From: Xanthoparmelia taractica
Taxonomy: Eukaryota > Ascomycota > Lecanoromycetes > Lecanorales > Parmeliaceae
Length of the DNA stretch: 29,690 nt
Direction: 5' to 3'
Assembly (NCBI GenBank): GCA_033085395.1
Contig: JANQBS010000389.1
Location: 1-29,690, forward strand
Positions 9,355 through 20,146 of this stretch are shown here, piece by piece. Every line of letters starts with the position of its first letter. Within the stretch, counting starts at the first letter, position 1. The notes under the pieces were generated by a model, which saw nothing but the letters and a program-made list of their open reading frames with translations, was not told where the DNA came from and did not search any database. Both the position numbers and the translations under genes were made by a program.

Positions 9355-10974
9355 ATGGGAAACATCCTCAATGCAGGCCTTGTTGGGTTGTGCCTTGTGC
9401 TCGTCTATATTTTTCATGATAGATCAAAGCAGAGTGCTCTTGCCCGCCAGCATGGCTGCAGCCTACCACCAAAATTTCCTCAGAAAGACCCGCTCTTTGG
9501 CCTGGATTTTGCATACTCGACTCATACCGATATCCCAGTTACTGTACAGTATCACAAGCGCTATAGCAAAACATTCCAGATCAACTCTGTGGGCGGGCGC
9601 ACTATTTGGACCCTCGCACCCGACAACATCCGAACTATCAATTCAACAGCCAAGAACTGGGGCGTAGAGCCATTACGGCTCCCTGCCATGCAAACCCTCT
9701 GCGGCCGAGGATTCCTTACCACTGATGGCTCAACGTGGCAGCATTCAAGAAGATTGCTCAAACCGACATTCAACAAAGCCAACGTAATCGACTTTCCCAC
9801 GCTGTCCAGTGCAGTAGACGAGCTACTTAGTCGCCTGCCCGACAAGGGTCTCGTAGCTGACTTGCAGCCATTATTAGATACTCTGGTAGGCCAAACTGTG
9901 ATACGGAGCCTGATAAATCGTACTGACATAGATACGTCCCAGTTCATGCATACGTCAACTCGATTCCTCACAGGGCTGAGTACACTCTCTGTTGATGGGA
10001 CTCTCGAGGGACCGTTCGATATAAAGACGTTCATGAAGGCTTTTCACGACGGCCTGTTTGGAACAGGGCTCCGAATAATGCTAGGTCGTCTCATGTTCCT
10101 AGCCCCTAAAGCCAAGTGGCTAGCATCTTGCGGAAAGGCCCATCGATTCCTCGACTTTCACATCGATAGAGCTTTAGCTCGCAAACGCACTTCGACGTTC
10201 GAAGAACACACCCAAATAAGTTCTACTAACGCAAAATCTCGAAGCATGCTGGAAAGTCTCGCGGAGCAGACAAGCAACAAGGTCGAGATCCGTAGTCAGA
10301 TCATACAGGGGATGATGGCCTCACTGGAGACAACTTCAGTACTTGTCAGCAACAGTCTTTTTCTCCTGTCTCGACATACTCCGATATGGGAGCAGCTTCA
10401 AGAAGAAGTATCATCCACAGGCCAAGAGTTGTTGACTTACGAGTCACTCAGCGCCTCTAAGCTCCTTCACAACATTCTGTTCGAGTGTAAGTCAATTCTG
10501 CTCTCAGACAGCTCCTGCTAATCTTACATGGAAGCTCTGCGGTTATATCCGGTTTTTCCATTGCTTGCCCGGGTCTCCTTATCGGATACAACCCTCCCGA
10601 CTGGAGGTGGTTCGAAGGGAGACTCGCCGATCTACATACCGAAGGGAACGATTGTTGGTACAAGCTACTACGCCCTCCATCGAGAGCCTACGGTCTTTGG
10701 TGCCAACGTTGATGAGTTTGATCCTAGTCGCTGGAACTCTATACATCCTGGCGCTTGGGAATACATGCCATTTGGAGGGGGGGAAAGATCCTGCATGGGA
10801 CAACAAAAGGCGTTGATCGAGGCATCATATGTTTTGGTCAAAATTGCGCAGACTTACAAGCACATTGAGAGCAGGGATGACAAAGCTTGGAAGGGAGAAA
10901 TGAGGTTGACATGCAGGAATGCTAATGGCTGTCACATCTCTTTGTTCCCAAAGGGCAATGGCGAGAAGAAGTAG
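9355..10974 (+). CDS. Cytochrome P450, CYP52-like, intact (523 aa)
   Basis: Exons 9355-10486 and 10535-10974 join over a 48-nt intron (donor GTAAGT, branch-like GCTAAT, acceptor AG) in phase, giving 523 residues, a normal length. It starts with a membrane anchor (about residues 5-21) and basic residues. Landmarks: a region matching CYP52-type substrate-entry segments (CGRGFLTTDGSTWQHSRRLL), the I-helix MASLETTSVLVSN with Glu-Thr in place of the usual Asp-Thr, ExxR (Glu377-Ser-Leu-Arg380, spanning the splice), FDPSRW at 439-444, and the haem loop PFGGGERSCMGQ with Cys464. CYP52-type enzymes hydroxylate alkanes and fatty acids at the chain end; in clusters, relatives oxidise other substrates, so the substrate is open. 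It is transcribed away from the broken P450. I see no defect. The ATG at 9355 gives the anchor directly. Confidence 0.9.
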
Positions 10975-11299
10975 CTTGACGGTTTCGAGTGCTAGATGGT
11001 GTATGCTCTGGTAGCAGAAATACTACGTTCCAATGGTTTGCGTGAGGCTAAACTGGATATAAATGTGCTTTCGGTACCTGAGGACTTGGTGATATCTGGC
11101 GGTATAGGAGCCTTTGATAAGGTGTACTACTGAAAGGATGCAAGCATGGCCCCCAAGTCCACCTTACTTCCTGCATCTAGAGATGCTTGATTGCCTATTT
11201 GATGCTGCACTCTCTGCTCACGACACATGAGCACAAACTGACTCCAAGAAACACATAAACAGGGGGTCCGACATGACCTGAGCTTCGCTGAATATACGG
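10975..11299. other. Convergent 3' region, no gene seen
   Basis: This is the space between the 3' ends of the P450 (plus) and the membrane-protein gene (minus). One frame extends in from the right (minus, 11127-11351) but shows no family signature. No AATAAA was found on either strand. Confidence 0.4.
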
Positions 11300-12632
11300 T
11301 CACTCGTGTCCAGAGATAAAAGTCTTCTTCACGAGGATTGAGTTCGAACATTGCGCCTCCACGTCGTCGTAAACCGTAATCCTAATGGCTGTAGCATTGG
11401 TTCCTGGGGACTGGAGTTCATACCAAGGTCTCTTATCCTCGACTCGGGTGAGGGATGGCCTGCCCTCCGGTGTTTTGGACTTGTTGCCGGAGAACTTAGA
11501 ATCACTCTTGATCGAAAACATGGACCTTATACATTCAATGATAGATTCTAGGGTACGGGTCCCTCCCCATAGCGGACCTAGTATTGGAAGGCAGGCAGTG
11601 ACAACAGATGCACAAGCCTCAACATGAGCCCACACATCGTTTTTGTCCGAAATATCTAAAAAATGTTAGATGAAATCCCCACAGACTCCGAGCGCTTACC
11701 CATCCTTCTTGCATTATCGTCCCCAACGAAGTCAATTAGCGAGTGGGTGTACCAAAGACGGACTGCGGATGCCACAACGCAACTATAGCATCGTCAGAAA
11801 TATCACTGAGCTCTGGAGTGATTGGAAGGTTTACAAAGCACCAAGTAGAAATATAGCAACCAAAGATATCTTCCTTCTAGAATCCATGTTCAGTCTTTTG
11901 ATTACAGGAATCGGCAGGGCTAGAATTGCGAGATCCAGTGCGATGTCGACGCTGGCCATGCCAGTGAGAAGGGATCCCAGATTCAACCTGTATCCAGAAT
12001 CGTTAAGGAACGCTGGTGTGGTCCAGTAACTCGAGACAGTCTTCGTGCAAAAAAGGACGCGCTGGAAGCTTCAACTTTGGTTCACTAGATCTGCCTTGTC
12101 CGTTCTTACAAAGAATGCAGTTATCATCCACATAGCCACAAAGACAAGAGTGCAATTTGCCCAGAAAAAGAAAGGACGAGTCGTAAAGATACGTTTATAG
12201 AACAGGATAACGGATATCTTGATGAGCCCATAAATGAGATGGCAAATTAGGATGTCCGCGAATTCAACCTGTGTCGCTTTTCAGTTGAAGACGGCCTTAC
12301 GCATGAAGAACCGAAACCTACTTTGCGGAAACGCTCGTAGGATTCTGGAGACATGAGCTGGAACTGAACTCCAAAGAGGCCAGTGCAGACGCCGTATATC
12401 CCCCCAATACAAACACCAACGGCGCAAAGCTGGATAGACAGTCTTTAGCATGACCTATTACGGGTGTCGCACTCCATTCAATTACCATAGCCACCACAAT
12501 CACATAATCATCACCTTTTATAGGAATGGATTTAATCCTCCGGGCGTAAAAGCGGAGACAAACTGCAATTATCGCCAAAATGGGGAGCACGATGTTGGCC
12601 GCGAGTGTGCCTTTCGCGGCTGATGGGACCAT
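11300..12632 (-). CDS. Seven-helix rhodopsin-domain (PTH11-like) membrane protein, six exons, 359 aa
   Basis: Six minus-strand exons join in phase: 12632-12486, 12429-12322, 12268-12110, 12061-11835, 11782-11700 and 11655-11300, with introns of 44-56 nt. The 359-residue product has the pattern of the fungal rhodopsin-domain integral membrane proteins (Pfam PF20684): helix 1 (about 10-27) ending LRFYARRI, the GDDY start of helix 2 (41-62), LIYGLIKISVILFYKRIF (97-113), helix 4 (119-138), an SxYW segment (149-151), helix 5 with VDIALDLAILALPIP (176-190), helix 6 (203-222) and helix 7 with VEACASVVTACLPILGPLW (253-271). A polar tail of about 90 residues follows. No CFEM domain is present. Members sit in the plasma membrane and some sense host or surface signals in plant pathogens; the role here is unknown. 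The first donor (GTAATT) is weak. The Met at 12632 is preferred to a longer in-frame start because it places helix 1 near the N-terminus. Confidence 0.85.
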
Positions 12633-14764
12633 TTTATTGTGGTTGTCTGTGCGATGGAGTTTTGATTGCGGTGACGGACAGAGGCGACGGACTGGAAGCA
12701 AGAGAGCTTTTTGTCTCATGGAAGAGTACCAAAACTCGTTATATAGAAACGTGGCAAGCCCTCGAAACGCCAATATCAGAAAAATACCTCAAGGGACTTT
12801 CGGTCGTCCTTTCGCCAGACCATAAGCGGCGTAAGGTCCGGTTGCCACGAGGCTCGATGGTTGCATCAGGATTCAGCCTCGTAAGCATGAGCCACTACTG
12901 CCAGCTATGTTCTAAAAAGCATGGAAGAGGATGCCACACCTTTCAGCTGGGACGATCGCGCCAAATGCTGAGCAGGATTGGTCCATAGTCTTAAAGTTGA
13001 AGCCAGATTCGATTGGAGACGCAGTCTTTCCCTTCTCACGCAAAATGCGATGCAAGCTGATCCACCATTGCATTGCATCTCATGCGCATCGGCGAGTCAT
13101 AACTTGGAAAGGGGAGTATCTTTTTACATGTTGTCAGCCAGCACGGCACAGATCAGCACACCATCGGGTGGTTCGGAGTCACACACATATTCGTTGGCCG
13201 GAAGGAGTGCATACGCGCCCCGAACAAGAGATGGATTTGGGGTCAAGTCTAAGCGCCTGGGTGTAGGGGTATGCACATTGATTCACCAGGGGGTGAGATA
13301 AGTCTGAATACCGAGGTTCACCCGGCTGCTGAAGGCTTCCACACGAATTTTCAAAGTAGATAGAATATCACACCCACACCATGGAACTGTGGTGATTGCA
13401 CAAAATCGCTTGTATGAGCAGCTCATTACATCCCACCTTCCTGTGCCGTCTACTTGCACTTCTTCCCTGTTCTGCAATATTGTCATAGTCATCCAAAGAG
13501 AGTTGCTGCATGGTTCGTACATCCATCACACCCTGCTGTACTCCTCCCAGTTACTCTATATGCTCCTGCATGCTACTACGCCTCATCAGCTCCCACTTTG
13601 GCTACAATACACGCATCATTGGTCGCAGTCTTCTGCTTGGGGCAGTTGGAACCCGAGGCTACTACTTTGCGACCAATGAGAGACGACAGTCCACTTGGTA
13701 TCCACAAATGACCAAAGAGGTTTTCGGAGGAGCAAGTCTACATGCATATTCCATGCATTCGACGAGCGACAGGAGTATCGGCAGATAGACCAGCTTGATT
13801 TGGTAGATGCATAATGACTTGGATGCACTGTGAAAGCATGGCAGCTGCGTATCACCCTCGGTCGTGCTAGTCTGTACCTATCACACGGCGAGTCATGTAC
13901 ACATGTAGGGATGTATGTACGCATACCCTCCGACCACTCAGATTAACCTCCCCTTTCCTCCGAGTCATCACTTGCTTTTGTGCAACGAGGCCTAGATCCT
14001 CCTTTACACACATCCTACTCACGTACACGAAACGGATGCAGCTCGAAACGCACTAATCTAGGGTTATACTGTGCGCCTGCTCAAGAAGCTGCGCTGGGGA
14101 CCTTTCGCTGCCTTGTGGATAAGTTGAGATACGCTGACATGGTACGACATAGGTGTGGGGGCGGGGCAACAGTGAATGAATCTCCACAACTGCTCCTCAC
14201 GGTTGGCAAGACGAAGCCCTATGTTGCTGCAAAAGGCTTGGTAGTATAAAGTCTTCTGTTCGACCAAGCTTGAGATCAAGCTCCGCTGTTGGTGAGCCAT
14301 TTCCACATCGTTGTTGACACCCGAAGAAGACAGCTGGCTCTCTTTGCATAGCTATGCTCACGTTTCAGTCCATAATTGATGAACGGTCCGGTAATGCACC
14401 GGCCATACACAACTTATTACCAAGCAGGCAACGAGTCCAAAGAAAATGCACATTTTTAAGGTGGCTTTACATGTCCGTAAGTCTGCGGTAAGACGGGTTT
14501 TATACATCAGCAGCACGGATTAGCATCTCACCACGCGTCTGCAACACGTGCATACATGACCACCGGCGGCCCGATTTTGCAATATTCCGGTTTGGTTTTA
14601 GCGCGAGGGATTATGCTGACATACATTTTAGAGAGGCATCGAAATGAATGTTGATTCTTTATCTAATCGTCGTGGTTCGAAGCTCTGAGTCTACCCCGCA
14701 AGTTGTCTCTTCTCAAGTTCTCAGCCAAAAAACCGTCCATCGCCAGTGTCAGGCACTTCCGGCG
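12633..14764. other. About 2.1 kb without a recognisable gene
   Basis: Several frames of 80-127 codons exist on both strands (for example plus 12605-12988, plus 12931-13266, minus 13616-13924, plus 13980-14249), but they overlap one another, share no family motif and join into no spliced model that I could find. Part next to 12632 will be the promoter of the membrane-protein gene. It may hide a decayed gene; I cannot support one. Confidence 0.4.
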
Positions 14765-15046
14765 CTACTTGTCGTTGATCGCATGATAAGCATAAACGAC
14801 ATCCTCATCCCGATCGACGTCTAGATAAACCACGTAATCGTCATTATCTCCTTGGAGTGAGAGTGTTAGGATGAAAACGTTACTTCGATGGGCTGTGACA
14901 GACCTGAGCGAACCGTGATTGAGTCTGAGCTCTATTAGCTTAAACTTTTCGTGAGCGCAAAGGTTAAGACCCTTACTAGATGAAATTATAGGCGCAGCGT
15001 ATGCCGCAAGTCCAAGGGTGAGTACAAGCAGCGTAGAGATCTGCAT
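14765..15046 (-). CDS. Small secreted protein (93 aa), function unknown
   Basis: An uninterrupted minus-strand frame starts with a textbook signal peptide (MQISTLLVLTLGLAAYA, probable cleavage after an Ala at about 17-18), leaving a mature chain of about 75 residues. It has one Cys, an amphipathic middle (FKLIELRLNHGSLRSV) and a Tyr/Val/Asp-rich end (DDYVVYLDVDRDEDVVYAYH). There is no membrane segment after the signal, no dibasic Kex2 site and no tandem core-peptide repeats. The F-x-L-x-x-L-R start of the mature part loosely recalls fungal secreted wall or allergen-like proteins, but I would not assign a family. It lies about 600 bp from a UstYa-like gene. The alternatives are an effector-like protein or a relic. 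Confidence 0.55.
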   Translation of the reverse strand: MQISTLLVLTLGLAAYAAPIISSSKGLNLCAHEKFKLIELRLNHGSLRSVTAHRSNVFILTLSLQGDNDDYVVYLDVDRDEDVVYAYHAINDK

Positions 15047-15643
15047 TCTATTCGTGACAGGGTCGAGTGAGGTGCTTCTGATCTGGTCTGCGAGGATGGC
15101 TGGGTCTTGGAGTAGTGATCCAGAAGTTGGGACGAGACTCCCGGATATATATCACCGCACTACTTTTGATGGCAGTATTCTCCGACTGGCGAAGGAGATG
15201 CCGGATTGATGCGATGTAACACTTTGATGTCATCTCATACGAGCTGACAGCAACCCTGGCAGACGGCGCCTGGTTGAACCAAGATATCTGACAAGGCACC
15301 GCAGATCAGTCTTTCTCCGTGTTGATGGTGGCACAGTTCTACCACTGCATGTGATCATCTGCATGATAAGGCGAACTTACAGTACTTGCATCACATGAAT
15401 AGCTGCTCGCGTTCAAGTCCTCCGAGTGCATGCGGTCTATTGGGGTAGGAGGCTCTCGGAGAAATCTCGTCGGTTACGACTGCTCGTCTGATTTACTATC
15501 AGTGTCACCGCCTATCCTCGCCCCTGCGGTTTTCCCCAAGCCTTAGCGAATCCATCACCGAAAGACTAGAATGCAGAGAAGGCCACTGGCAGCTTCAGAT
15601 GGAAAGGCTAGGGAGCAATAGAAATTACATTCAACAAGCAACA
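15047..15643. other. Divergent intergenic region, no gene seen
   Basis: This region lies between the start of the small secreted protein (minus) and the UstYa-like gene (plus) and should hold both promoters. Short frames inside (plus 15018-15209, minus 15048-15299) lack any family signature. An in-frame ATG at 15599 would lengthen the UstYa-like gene by 15 residues. Confidence 0.4.
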
Positions 15644-16540
15644 ATGGCATCAGAAATGAAGCCATTTCTGTTGGCTGATGAACCTCAAGTTCTACGCAAA
15701 CCCTACAACACAGAAAGGCATTATTACAGGAAGCTGAACTATGCACTTCTTATACACTTCATAATGGTCGCATCTTACACCATCATTTTCGTCTTTATGG
15801 TTCAGAAACTAAAAGTGGGACCGCCCACTTCTCTCTACCGTGAGGCACCCTGTCTACGTGCGAGAGTTCCACTCATGTCCCTGTCTGAGTAGCTATTGCC
15901 AACCTCTCGATCAATTACGTACCGCGGGCATACACCGATTTCGAGCAGTCGCCGTTCGCCGGTCCACCAAGCCCCTCAGTCGATGAAGCGTGGCACCGTC
16001 TTCTTGAAACGACCACACTACGTGTACCCGAGGATGAACTGAAAAGAAGCAACCAAAGCTCCGTACCTCTGCCAGTTGGTGGTGGTTTCACGGCGTGGTT
16101 GGGCGTGTATCATCAACTGCACTGCATTGTGAGACAGGTTGCAAATTGCAGCCGCTGGTAGACTGACCGCAATACAGAAAATGCTTCGACAATGGAATTA
16201 TCGAGAGCACTATCACTCTGACTTTAAGGAGGACGAATGACCTCATTAGGACATACACGCGGGTAAGTTATATAGAGAAGTCCAGTACTCGCTCAAGGCT
16301 CAGCGCTCTGGAGTTACAGATCACTGTCTGGATGTTCTACGGAGCGCAGCCATGTGTCATGCCGACACCACGCTGACCACGTTTGGTTGGGCAGACCAAG
16401 CGCAGCCAATGCTCAATACAAGGCCTATCGAGCACCGGTGCGTAGATTGGGACGCACTGATGGAGTCTGTCAGCAACCGCGTTGTTGCGCGGGATGAGAT
16501 CACAGCACTTGTGAATCCAAAGACACAACACACTTTATGA
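15644..16540 (+). pseudogene. UstYa-like (DUF3328) oxidase, four exons, two in-frame stops
   Basis: Exons 15644-15839, 15893-16128, 16178-16262 and 16320-16540 keep phase across introns of 49-57 nt and would give 245 residues, normal for the family. Exon 1 has the single transmembrane helix (about residues 29-50: YALLIHFIMVASYTIIFVFM). Exon 2 carries FAGPPSPSVDEAWHRLL and VGGGFTAWLGVYHQLHC with the first HxxHC. Exon 3 gives KMLRQWNYREHYHSDFKEDE; the second HxxHC (HADHCLDVLRSAAMCHADTT) spans the exon 3/4 junction. UstYa proteins are membrane-anchored oxidases first known from ustiloxin biosynthesis; the two HxxHC motifs are thought to bind the metal. Exon 3 has a TGA at 16238-16240 and a TAG at 16247-16249, and no internal GT could splice them out, so I call it a pseudogene. 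ATG 15644 (CAACAATGG) has the better context. Confidence 0.82.
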
Positions 16541-16658
16541 AGTACCTAGCAATGAATGAAAACGCATGTCTGGTTTTGTGTCCCCTCCTAATGCTAATCA
16601 TACAGATAATTATTGGCCAAGAGTTGTTGATGCACACCCGTCTTCTTCTCATTGTCTT

Positions 16659-17440
16659 TCAGACGATTTGTTCGACGTGCTGAATGGCCTGCTGCTCACT
16701 AGTCCACCGTTTGAGCTGCTCCCAGTCTTTGCACTGATGCTCGACTCGGAAGCCGTGAACGGCGTTGATTTTCTCGTCTACAACCTCTAGTGTAGTGTCA
16801 CCATGGCACATAAGAGTCTGCCGCAAAAGGTCAATACAATGCCGCATATGGCTCTCCTGAATGTCGACTGGAAGATCATCATCACTCAATTTCTTGCCCA
16901 TAAGAGCTGCGTGGTGATTTGCCCAGTATCCACCGCGAAGGCCATTCTGTCGTTAGTCAGAGAAAACTTCTTCGCTAACGACGAGGGTTTTCATACTAGA
17001 CAGTGAAGCTGGTGGAACACAGAAAATGTTGACCTTGTTGGTGCGATCGTGGGGTGGACAAAGAAACCTCCCTCTACAGGAAATATGTCCCGCCACGCTT
17101 CCTTTGTACGATCTGACGGAGGGTAGGAGAAGCTCCTATTGTAATGGAACGTATGTGGCACGAACTTCACTGTATTTAACATTAATTGCTTATAAATTCA
17201 TGGGGAGCTTGATCACGTTGCTATGATGTTGCTGAAACACTTACGCTGAAGACTATGATTCTCCTAGAGCACACGAGAGGCATTCTTCGATATCACAAAG
17301 CCCAATATCCCTGCAACGAAGCACACTACTATGACAATGGCATTTCGCGCATAACCTTGCCCACGGGCAACTTCGGTGGGTGGCTGTTTGCCTTCATCAC
17401 CGGGTGCACGAGAGTAGTAATGTGGATTGTGGAACCACAT
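16659..17440 (-). CDS. UstYa-like (DUF3328) oxidase, three exons, possibly broken by one stop
   Basis: Minus-strand exons 17440-17245, 17169-16997 and 16946-16659 keep phase and encode 218 codons. Exon 1 carries the transmembrane helix (about residues 33-50: NAIVIVVCFVAGILGFVI). Exon 2 gives FVPHTFHYNRSFSYPPSDRT and the first HxxHC in VFHQLHC. Exon 3 gives NGLRGGYWANHHAALMG and the second HxxHC in HMRHCIDLLRQTLMCHGDTT, ending HQCKDWEQLKRWT. With the strong donor GTAAGT at 17244, a TAG (17264-17266, codon 59) lies in exon 1. A weaker donor GTGTGC at 17274 is in the same phase and would remove it, giving about 208 residues. The left-hand remnant (1170-1445) has a sense codon at the TAG and conserves the downstream donor, which favours a nonsense mutation. 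It is transcribed divergently from the methyltransferase at 18603. Confidence 0.72.
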
Positions 17441-18602
17441 TTCCGTCGTAGACTAAGCAAGGCTAACGCTGTGACTCAGTGATATCGAGTAGTAGAATAC
17501 TTGGTTGAATGCTGTGGAGGCAATTTTGGTCTGAGTCTATGACGAGGGAAAAACCCCTCTCCGAGGTCTGAACTGCTTGCTGTTCCAGCAACAAGGAGAC
17601 ACCGGTCAGCAGTGGATATGTTCCAGTCCCTTTCCGCAAACGATCGAAGCATCCAGGAATCAAGTGCCGTCTATGATATGCAATGTTACGGCTCAGCACG
17701 CTATGCACGGTGACAGGAGCGGGCAAAGGTGACCGGAAATGGTTGCGAAGACAGGCAGTGGAAATGAACTTAAGAGCGTGTACACCTACCCTGTCTGCAT
17801 GCAGGAAAACTTGTACGACACACATACACTAGTCTTGTACGTGGCCGACAACTGCCCCACCTTAAACGTGAGGCATTCCGGAGCATCACTCACCGAAAAA
17901 GGTAGGTGGGTAGGTGTGCTCCGTTCGAACATGGATGGCTCAGCCGAAGGAATACACTGCGCCGTGGCAGAAATGTTAGCTATACGCGGTCGAACTGGTG
18001 GAATAAGAAATTGTTAATGTAAGCGAGGCGCTCATCTCATCAACGCAAGACAGGCAGAAGACTGCTGAGTGAAAGGACCTCTTTAGTCCCAACTGCGTAG
18101 TGGCCGGTGTTGACATGAGATGGCGGAATGTTGGCGTATTTGTCGAGCTGATACTACGTACATCATGCACGTCAGCCTTGTCTCGTCTAAAAAAGCTAAT
18201 GCAATCTGTAGCGTTCCACGACATGTATTGATGGCACCACTTCCGATAGACTGTCTGTTAACCCAACATCAATAGTCGCATTCCAGAATACACAGGCAAG
18301 GCGACACCGTGTACCGTCGATCCCCGACGCCGCTCCTTGATGCCGTGTCAGCCCCATAACCCACAGTGAATAAAGCACAGTACTACCATAAGATTACATA
18401 TTGGTACTGAGAATGTAGTGCAGCACACCCGCCTAGGCTGAAAGCCTGGGGAAGCGACAATTTGCAGGGTCTTAGCTATGCCCTTATTTTTTTCTGTCAC
18501 AGAAGTCAGAACTGTCCGCGTCGGCCGTGATTTTCTACGGACCGTTTCGCTTGTACATAGTGGTACTAAAGGACGTGGCAAAGTTTACATGCTGAATCTA
18601 AT
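17441..18602. other. Divergent intergenic region, no gene recognised
   Basis: About 1.16 kb separates the UstYa-like gene and the methyltransferase, transcribed apart. The longest frame (minus 17463-17825, 120 codons) has no family motif and only a modest hydrophobic part; others are shorter. I expect promoters for both genes but found no convincing shared element. Confidence 0.4.
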
Positions 18603-19994
18603 ATGGCGGATCAGAGTAGGGTCTTAAAGCTGGCGTCGGTTATAGAATCGCGCACCACAACTACTACAAATCTCACAGTCTGCCAAGTCCAACATTGTCT
18701 GTCGATGCTGATCCTGGCTTGCCACTACCAGAATCTCTGTCAAAGTCTCGAGATGAGGTATTGGATGCTGGCTCAGAGCTTCAAGCTCTCCTCGCAGGTC
18801 CATTGGCACATTTGACACGTTTGACCAGTCCTACAGTAAGTTGACTTCTGTGTCGTGCAGTAACTCTGCTTATAAGACACAGATCAACGTCCTCATGAGT
18901 CTCCAAGCTATTTATCGATACAAGATAGCTTTCTGCTTTGACGTCGACGAGGAGATCTCTTTTCAAGAGATTGCAAGGAGGTGTTCTTTGGATGAGTCTG
19001 ACCTTCGCCGGCTCCTTGGAATGGCAATTGCCAACTACATCTTCCGCGAGCCTCATAATGGAGTATTGGCCCATACTGCAATTTCGAAGCTGCTTGCTCA
19101 AGATCCGTTGGTACACCAATGGGTTGGGCTTGTCTGTGACGAAATGTGGCCCTCCGGGTCTCGAACAATAGACGCGATGATGAAGTGGCCGGGCTCTCAA
19201 GAGCCTCAGCATACTGGTGTCGGTCTGACGACTTCTACAGGAGAATGTTTGTTCGATACGCTGAGGCGAGATCCTCGAAGAGCGCAGCGCTTCGCAGACG
19301 GCATGAAGTTTCTACAATCTGCACCAGCGTTCAACCTCAACCACTTGATCAATGATCTGGGCTGGGGAGATGGAGGATGCCCAAGCTCTATGGTCGATCT
19401 TGGCGGGTCGCACGGTTTGGTTTCTATCCAGCTCTCACGCAGATTTGCGGCCTTGAAATGCGTTGTCGAAGATCTCCCTGAGACAATCAGTAGCGCCACT
19501 CCTCCACCAGATCTTGCGAGTCGGCTTGAATTTAGAGCCCACAATTTCTTCACAGAACAACCTGTAAAGAACGCTGATGTGTATTTTTTGCGATCGATCT
19601 TGCACGACTGGTCCGACAAATACGCCATCCAGATTTTGAGGAACTTGATACCAGCTTTGAAAAACGGGGCGAAGATCATTATAAACGAGGTCTGTTTGCC
19701 AAAATCCAACATCCTACCGGTCTATGAGAAACAGCTTCTTCGGTATGAGATCCCGTAAATGAAAATAATGGTTCAGGAGCTCAAATCTTATGAAGGGGTT
19801 ATGATCTGGCCATGAAACAGAATTTCAACTCTAGAGAACGTGATGCTGATGACTGGGTCGAGCTATTGAGAGTCGCCGACCCTCAATTCAATCTCAAAAG
19901 CATCAAGTGTTCTTCAGGCTCAATATTATCCGTCATAGAGGTTATTTGGGACGATGAGCTTCTTACATCACCAGTTGTCGCGTCAAGTACATGA
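18603..19994 (+). CDS. O-methyltransferase, three exons, nearly complete with one N-terminal frameshift
   Basis: Exons 18603-18835, 18883-19742 and 19796-19994 match a fungal SAM-dependent O-methyltransferase of about 430 residues. Exon 1 begins MADQSRVLKLASVIESRTTT in one frame and continues SHSLPSPTLSVDADPGLPLP in another: one base is missing near 18660-18675. Exon 2 holds the winged-helix dimerisation part (INVLMSLQAIYRYKIA), the SAM motif MVDLGGSHG (about 19389-19415), EDLPETI, and LRSILHDWSDKYAIQILRNL with the catalytic-base His at 19603-19605. The last intron (donor GTATGA) restores RGYDLAMKQNFNSRERDADD and the usual VIEVIWDDE end. It transfers a methyl group from SAM to a hydroxyl, probably on a phenolic product. 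Without the frameshift repaired, initiation could only be inside (for example Met near 18895), losing part of the dimerisation domain. The paralogue at 590-1102 is a shorter, deleted relative. Confidence 0.82.
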
Positions 19995-20146
19995 GCGACA
20001 TCAATAACCCATGAGCTCTGCAGCCTTCGAAGCTGCGTGTTCTCAAGCACCCATTTACCGTTTGCAATTAGATCAATGCCAAGAATGAAAGGGCCTCTGT
20101 AACCGCTACATCCATTTGGCCAAGTACCGTTCTTGGTTTCAGCCTG

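Noticed and set aside
9561..10034. 157-codon minus-strand frame inside the intact P450
   Set aside because: It lies wholly within a plus-strand exon with clear P450 motifs and shows no family resemblance.
12605..13301. Plus-strand frames of 107-127 codons upstream of the membrane-protein gene
   Set aside because: They overlap each other in different frames, have no motif, and part of them covers the first exon of the minus-strand gene.
14765..15046. Ustiloxin-type RiPP precursor call for the small secreted protein
   Set aside because: No tandem core repeats and no Lys-Arg processing sites are present; only the neighbourhood suggests it, so it is kept as a speculative finding.
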